Part shown: positions 7,229 through 14,098 of the stretch, one piece after another
How positions within the stretch are numbered: position 1 is the stretch's first letter
Layout: each line of letters begins with the position of its first letter
Source: Thermoplasmatales archaeon ex4484_6
GTDB taxonomy: Archaea > Thermoplasmatota > Penumbrarchaeia > Penumbrarchaeales > Penumbrarchaeaceae
Assembly: GCA_002254385.1 (NCBI GenBank)
Contig: NJDO01000014.1
Coordinates: 1-21,726, forward strand
Length of the DNA: 21,726 nt
Direction: 5' to 3'
Translations under genes and position numbers: made by a program
The notes under the pieces: generated by a model
Database searches by the model: none
Told to the model about the DNA's origin: nothing
What the model saw: only the letters and a program-made list of their open reading frames with translations

Positions 7229-8569
7229 ATGAGACTTCTAGGAATCCTTACCGGGATCTTCAAGGCAAGGGGGTACGAGATCCTTGTTTCGTCGGATGAG
7301 AACGGCTATCTACTGCTGAGAAAGAACGGCTCCACCCTGGCAGTCGGATACTCGGACCCCGGGCAGGCCCCCACGGTGGACGAGATCAGGATGTTCATCT
7401 CCATGGCAGAGGGCGCGGATGCGGACTCCATGCTGTTCATATCCCCCGAAAAGATGAAACGGGAACAGAAGAGGATACTGGATGAGGCAAAGGCCGCCAC
7501 GTGGGACAGGATGGCACTTGCCATCGCGATCGGCGAACAGAGCCTGATGTCGGAGGGCGGTGTCGAGGGACCGAGGGAGGCAGACCTTTTCGATCCCGAC
7601 CGTATCATGAAAGCGCACGAGATCAGCGATGGGGCCTCCACGGGAGGACATGGAGGAGAGGGGATGGAAACGGAGCGCGGTGGAACGGACGATGCGGCGG
7701 AAACCATCCCTTCCGGGGGTCCCGGAAAAACGGAAAGGGAAAAGGAACTCGTCGTGAAGAAGCTGACGTTCCCCGAGGAGAAGGAGAGGGAGGCACGTCA
7801 CAAGGTATCGGAAGAGGTGCTGCTCAATGTCTGGTCCATTTCGGAGGAATCAGCGGGAGATGGGGGAAAGACAGAAGGCAAGCGGAACGAAGGCGATGAT
7901 ACGCACGCCGAAAAGGAAGTGACCGATGAGAAGGAAGAACCCGCGATCATCCCCTTCGACATGCCCATCTTCGATGAAAAGGGCGAGGAAGAGGAAACAC
8001 ACAAGGACCCGTGGCAGGGGAGCATACTCGCTCCGTCGAGATGCTCCAGGGAGGAGGCATGTCAGAAGGCGGGAGTGCCCCCGGATACCGAACTTCAACT
8101 AGAACATGCTCCTTACCTTCTTGTTGGCGTCTCGTACGCGCTGAGATCCGAGACCGGTGAAAGGGTCCCAAGAAGCGGACATTATCTCTACGACCCGACA
8201 ACCTCGGGTCTCCTGGATATTCCCGGGACCGTGGCGGAGGAGCTGAGATCAACGCTTGCCGTATGGAATGGAGAGAGGGAGCAGCTGGGAGCCGGGAACG
8301 TTCCCGAGGATGACAGGAGACACATAAGAGCATTGAAGGACAGGCTCTCAAGGGAAACACATTCCGAGGACCGGCTCGTCAGGGAGACATTGATGTCGAC
8401 GATCTACCAGGAGGTCAGGTACCTGTTCGACCCCAGTTCGTTCGACATAAGATGGTCCAGGAAGGTTGTGATACCTTTCTGGGTGAAGAAAGATGTGGAC
8501 GGGAGGAAGAAATGGATGGTCGATGCCTACCTCGGACGCTACATCCCCCTTGGGACCGGGCAGCAGTGA
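7229..8569 (+). CDS. Unrecognised soluble protein with a possible degenerate nuclease-like N-domain
   Basis: This 446-residue protein has no signal peptide or TM. The N-terminal 120 residues ('GYEILVSSDENGYLLLRKNG' followed by an alpha/beta segment ending 'AIAIGEQSLM') have the strand order of a Mrr/PD-(D/E)XK-type domain. I see no clear catalytic D...ExK set, so the assignment is tentative. A low-complexity acidic linker (about 125-265) follows. The C-terminal part (about 270-446) is globular, with 'YLLVGVSYALRSETGER' and a final 'VIPFWVKKDVDGRKKW' segment that I do not recognise. ATG 7229 has GGAAGGG at 7216-7222 with a 6-nt spacer; ATG 7223 is the alternative. The gene has its own TATA box and does not appear to be membrane-linked like its upstream neighbour. 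Confidence 0.75.
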   Translation: MRLLGILTGIFKARGYEILVSSDENGYLLLRKNGSTLAVGYSDPGQAPTVDEIRMFISMAEGADADSMLFISPEKMKREQKRILDEAKAATWDRMALAIAIGEQSLMSEGGVEGPREADLFDPDRIMKAHEISDGASTGGHGGEGMETERGGTDDAAETIPSGGPGKTEREKELVVKKLTFPEEKEREARHKVSEEVLLNVWSISEESAGDGGKTEGKRNEGDDTHAEKEVTDEKEEPAIIPFDMPIFDEKGEEEETHKDPWQGSILAPSRCSREEACQKAGVPPDTELQLEHAPYLLVGVSYALRSETGERVPRSGHYLYDPTTSGLLDIPGTVAEELRSTLAVWNGEREQLGAGNVPEDDRRHIRALKDRLSRETHSEDRLVRETLMSTIYQEVRYLFDPSSFDIRWSRKVVIPFWVKKDVDGRKKWMVDAYLGRYIPLGTGQQ

Positions 8570-8618
8570 AGGGGGCAGTGAACTCTTTCCTCCCCGATAT
8601 TGTCGGACCCCGAGAGAA

Positions 8619-8628
8619 CCTTTATTGA
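8619..8628 (+). promoter_or_regulatory. TATA box of pyrG
   Basis: CTTTATTGA preceded by purines (GAGAAC) has its centre about 37 nt before the pyrG ATG. This predicts a leader of about 10 nt. No strong ribosome binding site is visible before the ATG, consistent with short-leader translation. Confidence 0.5.
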
Positions 8629-8660
8629 TATGTTAGGCATACACCTAGAAGTGGTTCAGG

Positions 8661-10289
8661 ATGAAATACATCTTCGTTTCCGGTGGGGTGCTTTCTGGTC
8701 TTGGAAAGGGAATTGCAACATCGTCTCTGGGACTTCTTCTCAAGCGTTCCGGATTGAAAGTGACCGCCATCAAGGTGGACCCTTACCTCAACTGTGACGC
8801 CGGTACGATGAACCCCTACGAGCACGGAGAGGTCTTCGTTCTCCACGATGGGGGAGAGGTCGATCTGGACCTGGGGAACTACGAGCGGTTCCTGGATATA
8901 ACACTGTCATCCGAGCACAACATCACCACCGGAAAGATATACCGCTCCGTCATAGAGAAGGAGAGGAGGGGGGATTACCTGGGCAAGACCGTGCAGATAA
9001 TCCCGCATATCGTCCAGGAGATCAAGAACACGATCACCAACGTTGGAAAGGGGTCCGGATGTGATGTGTGCCTTATCGAACTCGGAGGCACCGTGGGCGA
9101 CATGGAATCCATGCCCTTCCTCGAGGCGGCGAGACAGCTCCACATGGAGCTCGGAGGCGGGGATGTGATCTTCATTCATACGACGCTAATACCAATCATG
9201 GGCGTTGTGGGGGAGCAGAAGACAAAACCCACCCAGCATTCGGTCAAGGAGCTGCGGTCCATCGGCATTCAGCCCGATATCATAATCGGAAGATGTTCCG
9301 AACCCCTTGCCCAGACTACCAAGGAGAAGATCTCACTTTTCTGCAATGTCCCCGTTAAGGCGGTATTCACTGCCCACGACGTTTCCACCGTTTACCGGGT
9401 CCCCATCCTGCTGCATGAGCAGGGTCTCACGGATTACGTGAGGGACCGGCTGGAACTGAAAAAGAACGTTACCGACCTTGATGCCTGGAGGGAATTCGTC
9501 GAGAGGATAGAGAGACCGAAGGAGACAATCAAGATTGCGCTCGTGGGCAAATACACCGGACTCAAGGACTCGTACATCTCCCATTACAAGGCCTTCGAGC
9601 ATTCGGGTGCGAAGGCTGGAGTTAGTATCGATGTGGTATGGATCGACGCTCCGGAAAGAGGGGTGGGTTTCGAGGAGGAGCTCCGCGGGATGAGGGAGCA
9701 GCTGTCATCCGTCCACGGCATACTGGTCCCGGGAGGATTCGGCGTTAGGGGGACCGAGGGAAAGATAGAGGCCATCAGGTATGCAAGGGAGAACAACATA
9801 CCTTTTCTGGGTATCTGCCTGGGCTTCCAGCTTGCCGTTTCCGAATTCGCAAGAAACGTCATGGGGCTCGAAGGAGCCAATTCCACCGAATTCGATGAGC
9901 AGACAAGATATCCGGTGGTCGACATACTTCCGGAACAGCTCAGGGTAACGCAGATGGGAGCAACCATGAGGCTCGGTGCCCAGAAATGCATCATAAGGAA
10001 GGACACGCTTGCTTACGGACTGTACGACGCCGGGGAGATATACGAGAGACACCGCCACCGCTACGAGATAAATCCGGACTGGATAGAAAGGATAGAGGAT
10101 GCGGGGATGGTATTCTCCGGGATCTCGGAGGACGGGATCAAGATGGAGATAGGGGAGCTTCCGGATGCACGCTATCATATCGGATGTCAGTTCCATCCCG
10201 AATTCCTTTCAAGACCCGAGAAACCCGCCCCGCTGTTCCTCGGTCTCGTGAAAGCCGCAAAGAATTTCAAGAGGAAGAGGGAGGGATGA
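8661..10289 (+). CDS. pyrG: CTP synthase (glutamine hydrolysing)
   Basis: This 542-residue enzyme converts UTP to CTP with ATP and glutamine, the last step of pyrimidine nucleotide synthesis in the cytosol. The N-terminal amidoligase domain is complete: 'SGGVLSGLGKGI' (P-loop), 'KVDPYLNCDAGTMNPYEHGE' and 'GEVDLDLGNYERF'. The C-terminal class I glutaminase domain carries 'GICLGFQ' with nucleophile Cys386 and 'HPEF' with His512 and Glu514. The length is normal for the family. The start is the first residue of the conserved 'MKYIFVSGG'. The stop overlaps the next gene start (ATGA), so the downstream winged-helix protein is translationally coupled. Confidence 0.98.
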   Translation: MKYIFVSGGVLSGLGKGIATSSLGLLLKRSGLKVTAIKVDPYLNCDAGTMNPYEHGEVFVLHDGGEVDLDLGNYERFLDITLSSEHNITTGKIYRSVIEKERRGDYLGKTVQIIPHIVQEIKNTITNVGKGSGCDVCLIELGGTVGDMESMPFLEAARQLHMELGGGDVIFIHTTLIPIMGVVGEQKTKPTQHSVKELRSIGIQPDIIIGRCSEPLAQTTKEKISLFCNVPVKAVFTAHDVSTVYRVPILLHEQGLTDYVRDRLELKKNVTDLDAWREFVERIERPKETIKIALVGKYTGLKDSYISHYKAFEHSGAKAGVSIDVVWIDAPERGVGFEEELRGMREQLSSVHGILVPGGFGVRGTEGKIEAIRYARENNIPFLGICLGFQLAVSEFARNVMGLEGANSTEFDEQTRYPVVDILPEQLRVTQMGATMRLGAQKCIIRKDTLAYGLYDAGEIYERHRHRYEINPDWIERIEDAGMVFSGISEDGIKMEIGELPDARYHIGCQFHPEFLSRPEKPAPLFLGLVKAAKNFKRKREG

Positions 10290-11401
10290 AGAAGATGCCT
10301 GTCACCTCCGGGGACAGGGTACTTATCCACCTTCTGGAAACAAGGCCGGATGGGGGCTGGGTGGGAGGCGTTTCCGATCAGGACCTGATCTCCTCCATGT
10401 GCGGTATAGGGAGAACACATGTCACCAGGACACTGAAACCCCTAATCGAGGATGGGTTGGTCGATGAGAGATCCGGCAGGCGTCCAGAGCGCTCAAGAAG
10501 GGTTAAGGTCTATTCCCTCACGGAGAAAGGCACCCGCACTGCGCTGTCACTGACGAAGAAGGTCCGTTCCATGAAGATGAGATGGACCGATGAATCCGGG
10601 GCCGCACGAACCGGCAGCATGGAGAGATGTCTGTCCGAGATCAACTCCCATCTAACATCCAAATCGATGAGGGCGATCCCCCTCTCACTGCTTGCATCGC
10701 TGCCCTTCGAGAACCTTTCATGGAACGATGTCCTGTGGACCTCGGCCTCGCTCGGAAGGATGGAGGAGCATTCATTGACATTGAAGGGATGGAGGCCCGT
10801 CGACTTCAGGAGCCAACTCGAGGGCTCCCCCTTCTCCAGGGCGGTGCTGGATTCCATTGATGAGATGTTGAAGAGTGGCGGGCTCATAATCATCGCGGGC
10901 CCCGAGGGATCCGGGAAGAACGATCTCATTTGGCACTGGGCCCGCTCGAGGAAGAAGAAGACCCTCTTCCTCGAAAAGGCGGAGGATCGGGATTCACCGA
11001 TAGAGGGCGGGCCGTATGATGTTGTGGTTCTCACGGGTGGAGCGGACCCCGCACCGGGGGAGCTTCTTCTGGGAGAGATGACACCCTCCGATCCAAGGGG
11101 GGGGGACTGGCCCCCCGATTTGAAAAAGATACCCCTGATAATGACGACCTCGTTCGAGGGTGAAGTGGACGGACCAGTCATCAGGGCTCACGGCATCTCG
11201 AGGGACCATTTCCTTAAACGTTTGAGGGAGAAGGGCCTGGATGATGAGCTGTCAATCCTCCTCTTCGATGCGAGCCGGGGGGGTGCAGACGTCCTGAAAT
11301 ATGTACTGGGTCTCGGATCCGGGGAGATCGAGGAATTGATGACGAAGGAAAGGGATGAGGCGGTTCTCTCCATCCTTGCATCCTCCAGGGTGAACGGATG
11401 A
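10286..11401 (+). CDS. Winged-helix / degenerate P-loop NTPase-like protein coupled to pyrG
   Basis: This 371-residue protein has two parts. Residues 1-95 form a MarR-like winged helix ('GIGRTHVTRTLKPLIEDGLV' recognition region, basic wing 'SGRRPERSRRVKVYSL'). The rest resembles an AAA/STAND-type P-loop domain. The Walker A-like 'AGPEGSGKND' (about residues 204-213) has Asn where Ser/Thr is expected. The putative Walker B strand 'YDVVVLTGG' lacks the usual terminal Asp/Glu. ATP hydrolysis is therefore doubtful, and it may be a nucleotide sensor or a regulator that has lost catalysis. No TPR tail of the kind common in archaeal relatives is present. The start is the ATG at 10286 overlapping the pyrG stop; the frame is open further upstream inside pyrG, but that part is a shadow. 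Confidence 0.8.
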   Translation: MKKMPVTSGDRVLIHLLETRPDGGWVGGVSDQDLISSMCGIGRTHVTRTLKPLIEDGLVDERSGRRPERSRRVKVYSLTEKGTRTALSLTKKVRSMKMRWTDESGAARTGSMERCLSEINSHLTSKSMRAIPLSLLASLPFENLSWNDVLWTSASLGRMEEHSLTLKGWRPVDFRSQLEGSPFSRAVLDSIDEMLKSGGLIIIAGPEGSGKNDLIWHWARSRKKKTLFLEKAEDRDSPIEGGPYDVVVLTGGADPAPGELLLGEMTPSDPRGGDWPPDLKKIPLIMTTSFEGEVDGPVIRAHGISRDHFLKRLREKGLDDELSILLFDASRGGADVLKYVLGLGSGEIEELMTKERDEAVLSILASSRVNG

Positions 11402-11420
11402 ATCCGGAAGTGGCTCAAAA

Positions 11421-11430
11421 ACAATATATG
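11421..11430 (+). promoter_or_regulatory. Likely TATA box of the zinc-finger/hydrolase-like gene
   Basis: ACAATATATG, preceded by an A-run, lies about 35 nt before the ATG at 11460. Initiation near 11449 would leave a short leader holding GGAGTGA (11449-11455). Confidence 0.45.
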
Positions 11431-11459
11431 GGACATACCCGCCTCCAAGGAGTGATATA

Positions 11460-12458
11460 ATGGGTTACGGTGAAAGAATCGATTGCCCTGACTGCGGCAT
11501 GAGAATCGAAAGGAAGAACCTTGCAAAGCACTACAGAAGGGCCCATCCCGATCTGGACCCGTACGAGCGTATGAAGGAGGCCAGAAAGGAGAGACCCCCG
11601 AGGAAGATCAGGGAGATCCCCTCTTCAACCGTGGCAAGGGTGTTCATTATTCTTTTCGTGGCGGCCATCCTGATCGCGGCAGGCCTGCTGGCCCTCTCCG
11701 TATTTCAGAGGGGGGGAGAATCCCTCGAGCCTTCAAGGAATATGTTCTACACCGCAAGTGACGGGGCGATAATCAACGGCACGTTCTATCCGTCATCGGA
11801 AAAGGGAGCCGAAACGGTGTATCTCATCCATGACATAGGCGAAGACAGGACGGTATGGAACGACTATGCAATGAAGCTCCAGGAAAAAGGATACAATGTC
11901 CTTGCCATAGATCTGAGGGGGCACGGAACATCCACGCTCAATATAAAATCCTCCGATATCACCTATGACTGGACGGTCATGGATCATGAGGACATGATGG
12001 GAATAATGCTTGACGTCCAGGGAGCATACAAATGGGTGCATGGTGAAGATATTGACGGGAACAGGAACACGGATGCGGGAGAGATGGGAGCCATGATAGG
12101 GGTGGGAAGAGGGGGCTTGTTCGCCCTGTCCCAGGTCGCGAGAATGTCACGGGAGAAGATGCTGTCGGCCACCATCATCTCGCCAACCCTCACCTGTTAC
12201 GATCTCGATGTCCCGCAGATATTCCAGGACTTTGGGGACGTGAGACCCGTTATGCTGGCAGCTTCCGAGGGGGACACCATCGCGGGTAAGGCCATCGACA
12301 CCGTCATGGCTGCAAAGGAAGCCGACGGGGAGAACAACGGGTTCACCTACTATGTTCAGGGTGACGGCACCGGTATGGCCCTGCTGAAGGATGAAGGACT
12401 CCAGGAAAAGATACTGGAGATAATGGAAATGGGCTGGAGCCTCGGCTCCGGTCCCTGA
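11460..12458 (+). CDS. Membrane-anchored zinc finger with catalytically degenerate alpha/beta-hydrolase ectodomain
   Basis: This is a 332-residue protein. Residues 9-29 form a C2H2-type finger (Cys9, Cys12, His24, His29) followed by a basic linker. One TM lies at about 59-81 and an alpha/beta-hydrolase fold at about 95-325. Fold landmarks are 'VYLIHDIGEDRTVW', 'NVLAIDLRGHGTST' and 'ASEGDTIAG'. The nucleophile elbow reads 'IGVGRGG', with Gly216 in the usual Ser position. The C-terminal region expected to give the catalytic His reads 'GDGTGM'. Serine hydrolase activity is therefore unlikely. The insertion 'DIDGNRNTDAGE' (about 198-209) looks like a calcium-binding loop. The finger is predicted cytosolic and the hydrolase fold extracytoplasmic. 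The ribosome binding site GGAGTGA is well placed. It converges with the next gene, with 5 nt between the stops. Confidence 0.82.
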   Translation: MGYGERIDCPDCGMRIERKNLAKHYRRAHPDLDPYERMKEARKERPPRKIREIPSSTVARVFIILFVAAILIAAGLLALSVFQRGGESLEPSRNMFYTASDGAIINGTFYPSSEKGAETVYLIHDIGEDRTVWNDYAMKLQEKGYNVLAIDLRGHGTSTLNIKSSDITYDWTVMDHEDMMGIMLDVQGAYKWVHGEDIDGNRNTDAGEMGAMIGVGRGGLFALSQVARMSREKMLSATIISPTLTCYDLDVPQIFQDFGDVRPVMLAASEGDTIAGKAIDTVMAAKEADGENNGFTYYVQGDGTGMALLKDEGLQEKILEIMEMGWSLGSGP

Positions 12459-12463
12459 AGGGG

Positions 12464-13060
12464 TCACTGCTTCCTTCTTCCCGTTATCATCATCAACAAC
12501 AGCACGGCGAACAGGGAGAGAACCGCCAGTTCGAATCCCATGGGAGAGTCGCTGGAGTCTCCGTCATCGTCATCGTCCGTATCATCATCATCGGTTGTGC
12601 CGTTGTTCCCGGTCCCCGCGGAGCTCTGGTCGAAATACACGGTGATCTCGGCGGACTCTATCTTCTGCTCATCACCGCCTCCGGTGGGAACATAGGTGAC
12701 CTCGACCGTGAAACCCACGTCAACATAGGGGTCGCCCATATCATCCCTCTCGGGGAACGGGCCTATGGTGGCGGAGAATGTGCCGTTCCCGGTATCCGTC
12801 ATCACCGTTCTGGTGGGGATCTCGCACTTGTTATCGGTGCAGAGCTTCCATTCCAGTACCACCCCGTCCGTGACCGGCTCGGCATCAACGAAGACCACAG
12901 GTGCGGTCACCGTCAACGTATCGGAATATGCCAACTTCTCCTTATCACGGGAGATATTCTGTTCGTCTATCACGGCGGTCTGGGCGGAAACATTCAGCAT
13001 AAGGAGAACGAGAAACATGAATGCAGCCAGGGGGAATAGGAACGATATCTTGCTCCTCAA
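12464..13060 (-). CDS. Exported beta-domain protein with acidic stalk and PGF-CTERM-like C-terminus
   Basis: This is a 198-residue exported protein of unknown function. It has a signal peptide (about 1-26, ending 'LNVSAQ') and an Ig-like domain (about 30-145) with two cysteines close together in 'LCTDNKCEI'. An Asp/Ser/Thr-rich stalk contains 'TDDDDTDDDDDGD'. The C-terminal block is made of 'SPMGFE', a hydrophobic helix and 'GRRKQ'. That order matches archaeosortase signals of the PGF-CTERM type, although the motif reads P-M-G-F. The start is TTG at 13060, with GAGGTG 5 nt upstream. The gene is divergent from the two-TM protein at 13195, and a TATA-like stretch lies near 13093-13100. Confidence 0.82.
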   Translation of the reverse strand: MRSKISFLFPLAAFMFLVLLMLNVSAQTAVIDEQNISRDKEKLAYSDTLTVTAPVVFVDAEPVTDGVVLEWKLCTDNKCEIPTRTVMTDTGNGTFSATIGPFPERDDMGDPYVDVGFTVEVTYVPTGGGDEQKIESAEITVYFDQSSAGTGNNGTTDDDDTDDDDDGDSSDSPMGFELAVLSLFAVLLLMMITGRRKQ

Positions 13061-13090
13061 TCGAACACCTCACCACCAGTTTATGGCTGG

Positions 13091-13108
13091 AAACTTATTA
13101 ACCTTTCC
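13091..13108 (-). promoter_or_regulatory. Possible promoter of the exported acidic-stalk protein
   Basis: Read on the minus strand this is GGAAAGGTTAATAAGTTT: a purine-rich BRE-like part followed by an AT-rich part, about 36 nt before the TTG at 13060. The spacing would give a short leader containing the GAGGTG site. Confidence 0.4.
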
Positions 13109-13130
13109 TCCCCCACATGCCGTGCGCATT

Positions 13131-13146
13131 GGAAAGGGTTTTTAAC
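13131..13146 (+). promoter_or_regulatory. Promoter of the two-TM protein at 13195
   Basis: GGAAAGGG followed by TTTTTAAC forms a BRE/TATA pair about 53 nt before the ATG at 13195. The expected start of transcription is near 13167, giving a leader of about 28 nt. Confidence 0.5.
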
Positions 13147-13194
13147 GGATATTGTTGATTAGCCGGATGAGATGTTCATTCGGGGGACCCGCAT

Positions 13195-13965
13195 ATGATG
13201 GACCAGAACGATATCATCAAACAGAAGCTCATGGAGCGTTCTGCCGATCTTGACGTTGCAAAACAGAGATGGATCTTTGCATTCATCGCCTCGGCTCTCT
13301 TTTTCGGAACGGTTCTCCTGCTCTTCATCCTGCCCGTCTCCGAGATAACCTCGGAGAGGTCGAACAGGTATTCCATCGGAAAGGACTCCTTCGAGGTCTC
13401 GGGCGGTGTGACGGCCGTTGCCATACCCAGCACTTACTGGATGTATTTCGAGTTCAAGATGGACCTGTCAACTGCGAACGAGCACAACAAGGTCTATGTC
13501 TATCTCTACAAGGATGAGCTTCCGGACCTTTCGGTGGACGTTACCGGCACCCAGCCTGAGGAGTTGAGGGCATACTTCAGATCCACATCGTTCCGGAACG
13601 GTTCAATGACCTACTCAAGACCCGAACTTGAATGGGAGCTCGCATTCCGGGATGCGGATACAACGACCTATCATATCGTGTTCTACAACCCCGATGATCC
13701 GGACGACCCGTATGACAACCTTGCCTCCGAGGTGGTAATGAAAACATATTACGAACCCCTTCTTCCCCTCATACCCGTCTTCTTCATCGTCGCCTTCATC
13801 ATAATGCTCCCCCTGATGATCATCAGGGTCTACGTCATTACCCAGAAGAAGAAGGAGCTGAGAGTGATGCTGTCCCTTGACCTTGAGAACCTCTCCGATG
13901 AGGACAAGGTAAGGCTCGGCATCCCCATCTCCCCTCGTCCAGAGGAACCGCAGCCTCCCCGATGA
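13195..13965 (+). CDS. Two-TM membrane protein with extracytoplasmic beta domain
   Basis: This is a 256-residue protein without a recognised family. A charged cytosolic N-terminus is followed by TM1 (about 27-50). A beta-rich ectodomain of about 135 residues comes next, including 'YWMYFEFKMDLST', 'NKVYVYLYKDELPD' and 'TYHIVFYNPDDPDDPYD', which recall PPC or GOLD-like sandwiches. TM2 (about 188-215) leads to a charged cytosolic tail that ends in Pro/Arg. The topology is like that of the three-paralogue family in this window, but I see no clear sequence match to their ectodomain. Two consecutive ATGs (13195, 13198) are possible starts; a G-rich site (13182-13187) precedes them. It is followed by a terminator-like hairpin. 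Confidence 0.78.
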   Translation: MMDQNDIIKQKLMERSADLDVAKQRWIFAFIASALFFGTVLLLFILPVSEITSERSNRYSIGKDSFEVSGGVTAVAIPSTYWMYFEFKMDLSTANEHNKVYVYLYKDELPDLSVDVTGTQPEELRAYFRSTSFRNGSMTYSRPELEWELAFRDADTTTYHIVFYNPDDPDDPYDNLASEVVMKTYYEPLLPLIPVFFIVAFIIMLPLMIIRVYVITQKKKELRVMLSLDLENLSDEDKVRLGIPISPRPEEPQPPR

Positions 13966-13985
13966 GGCGGGACCCGACAAGCATT

Positions 13986-14026
13986 GGACCCCTTTCAGGG
14001 TTTCGGGAGCGGACAGGGGTCCTTTT
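13986..14026 (+). terminator. Stem-loop with T-run after the two-TM gene
   Basis: GGACCCCT (13986-13993) pairs perfectly with AGGGGTCC (14015-14022) across a 21-nt loop and is followed directly by TTTT. It lies 20 nt after the stop at 13965 and before the RPA promoter, as expected for a transcript end. Confidence 0.6.
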
Positions 14027-14042
14027 CCTCTGGATAACAAAT

Positions 14043-14054
14043 CTTTTTATCATA
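14043..14054 (+). promoter_or_regulatory. TATA box of the RPA operon
   Basis: CTTTTTATCATA lies about 50 nt before the RPA ATG. Transcription should start near 14073, leaving a leader of about 25 nt with a near-consensus GGAGGTG site at 14087-14093, 5 nt from the ATG. Confidence 0.6.
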
Positions 14055-14059
14055 GACCG

Positions 14060-14079
14060 AGATGGTCCCGGGACCCTCT
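14060..14079. promoter_or_regulatory. Palindrome at the predicted RPA transcription start (operator candidate)
   Basis: GGTCCCGGGACC (14064-14075) is a perfect 12-nt palindrome. After one mismatched pair, AGA on the left matches TCT on the right, giving a 20-nt imperfect dyad. It lies just downstream of the TATA box and over the expected start site, where a dimeric repressor would block initiation. It could also form a small hairpin at the 5' end of the transcript. Confidence 0.4.
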
Positions 14080-14098
14080 AGGGTGAGGAGGTGCTCAC

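Noticed and set aside
9986..10285. Upstream extension of the winged-helix gene into pyrG
   Set aside because: It is the plus-two frame of the pyrG glutaminase domain, of low-complexity shadow composition; the ATG overlapping the pyrG stop is the natural start.
12551..12601. Short repeated CATCATCATCGTC-like stretch resembling a microsatellite
   Set aside because: It encodes the Asp-rich stalk of the exported protein on the minus strand, so it is explained by coding for poly-Asp.
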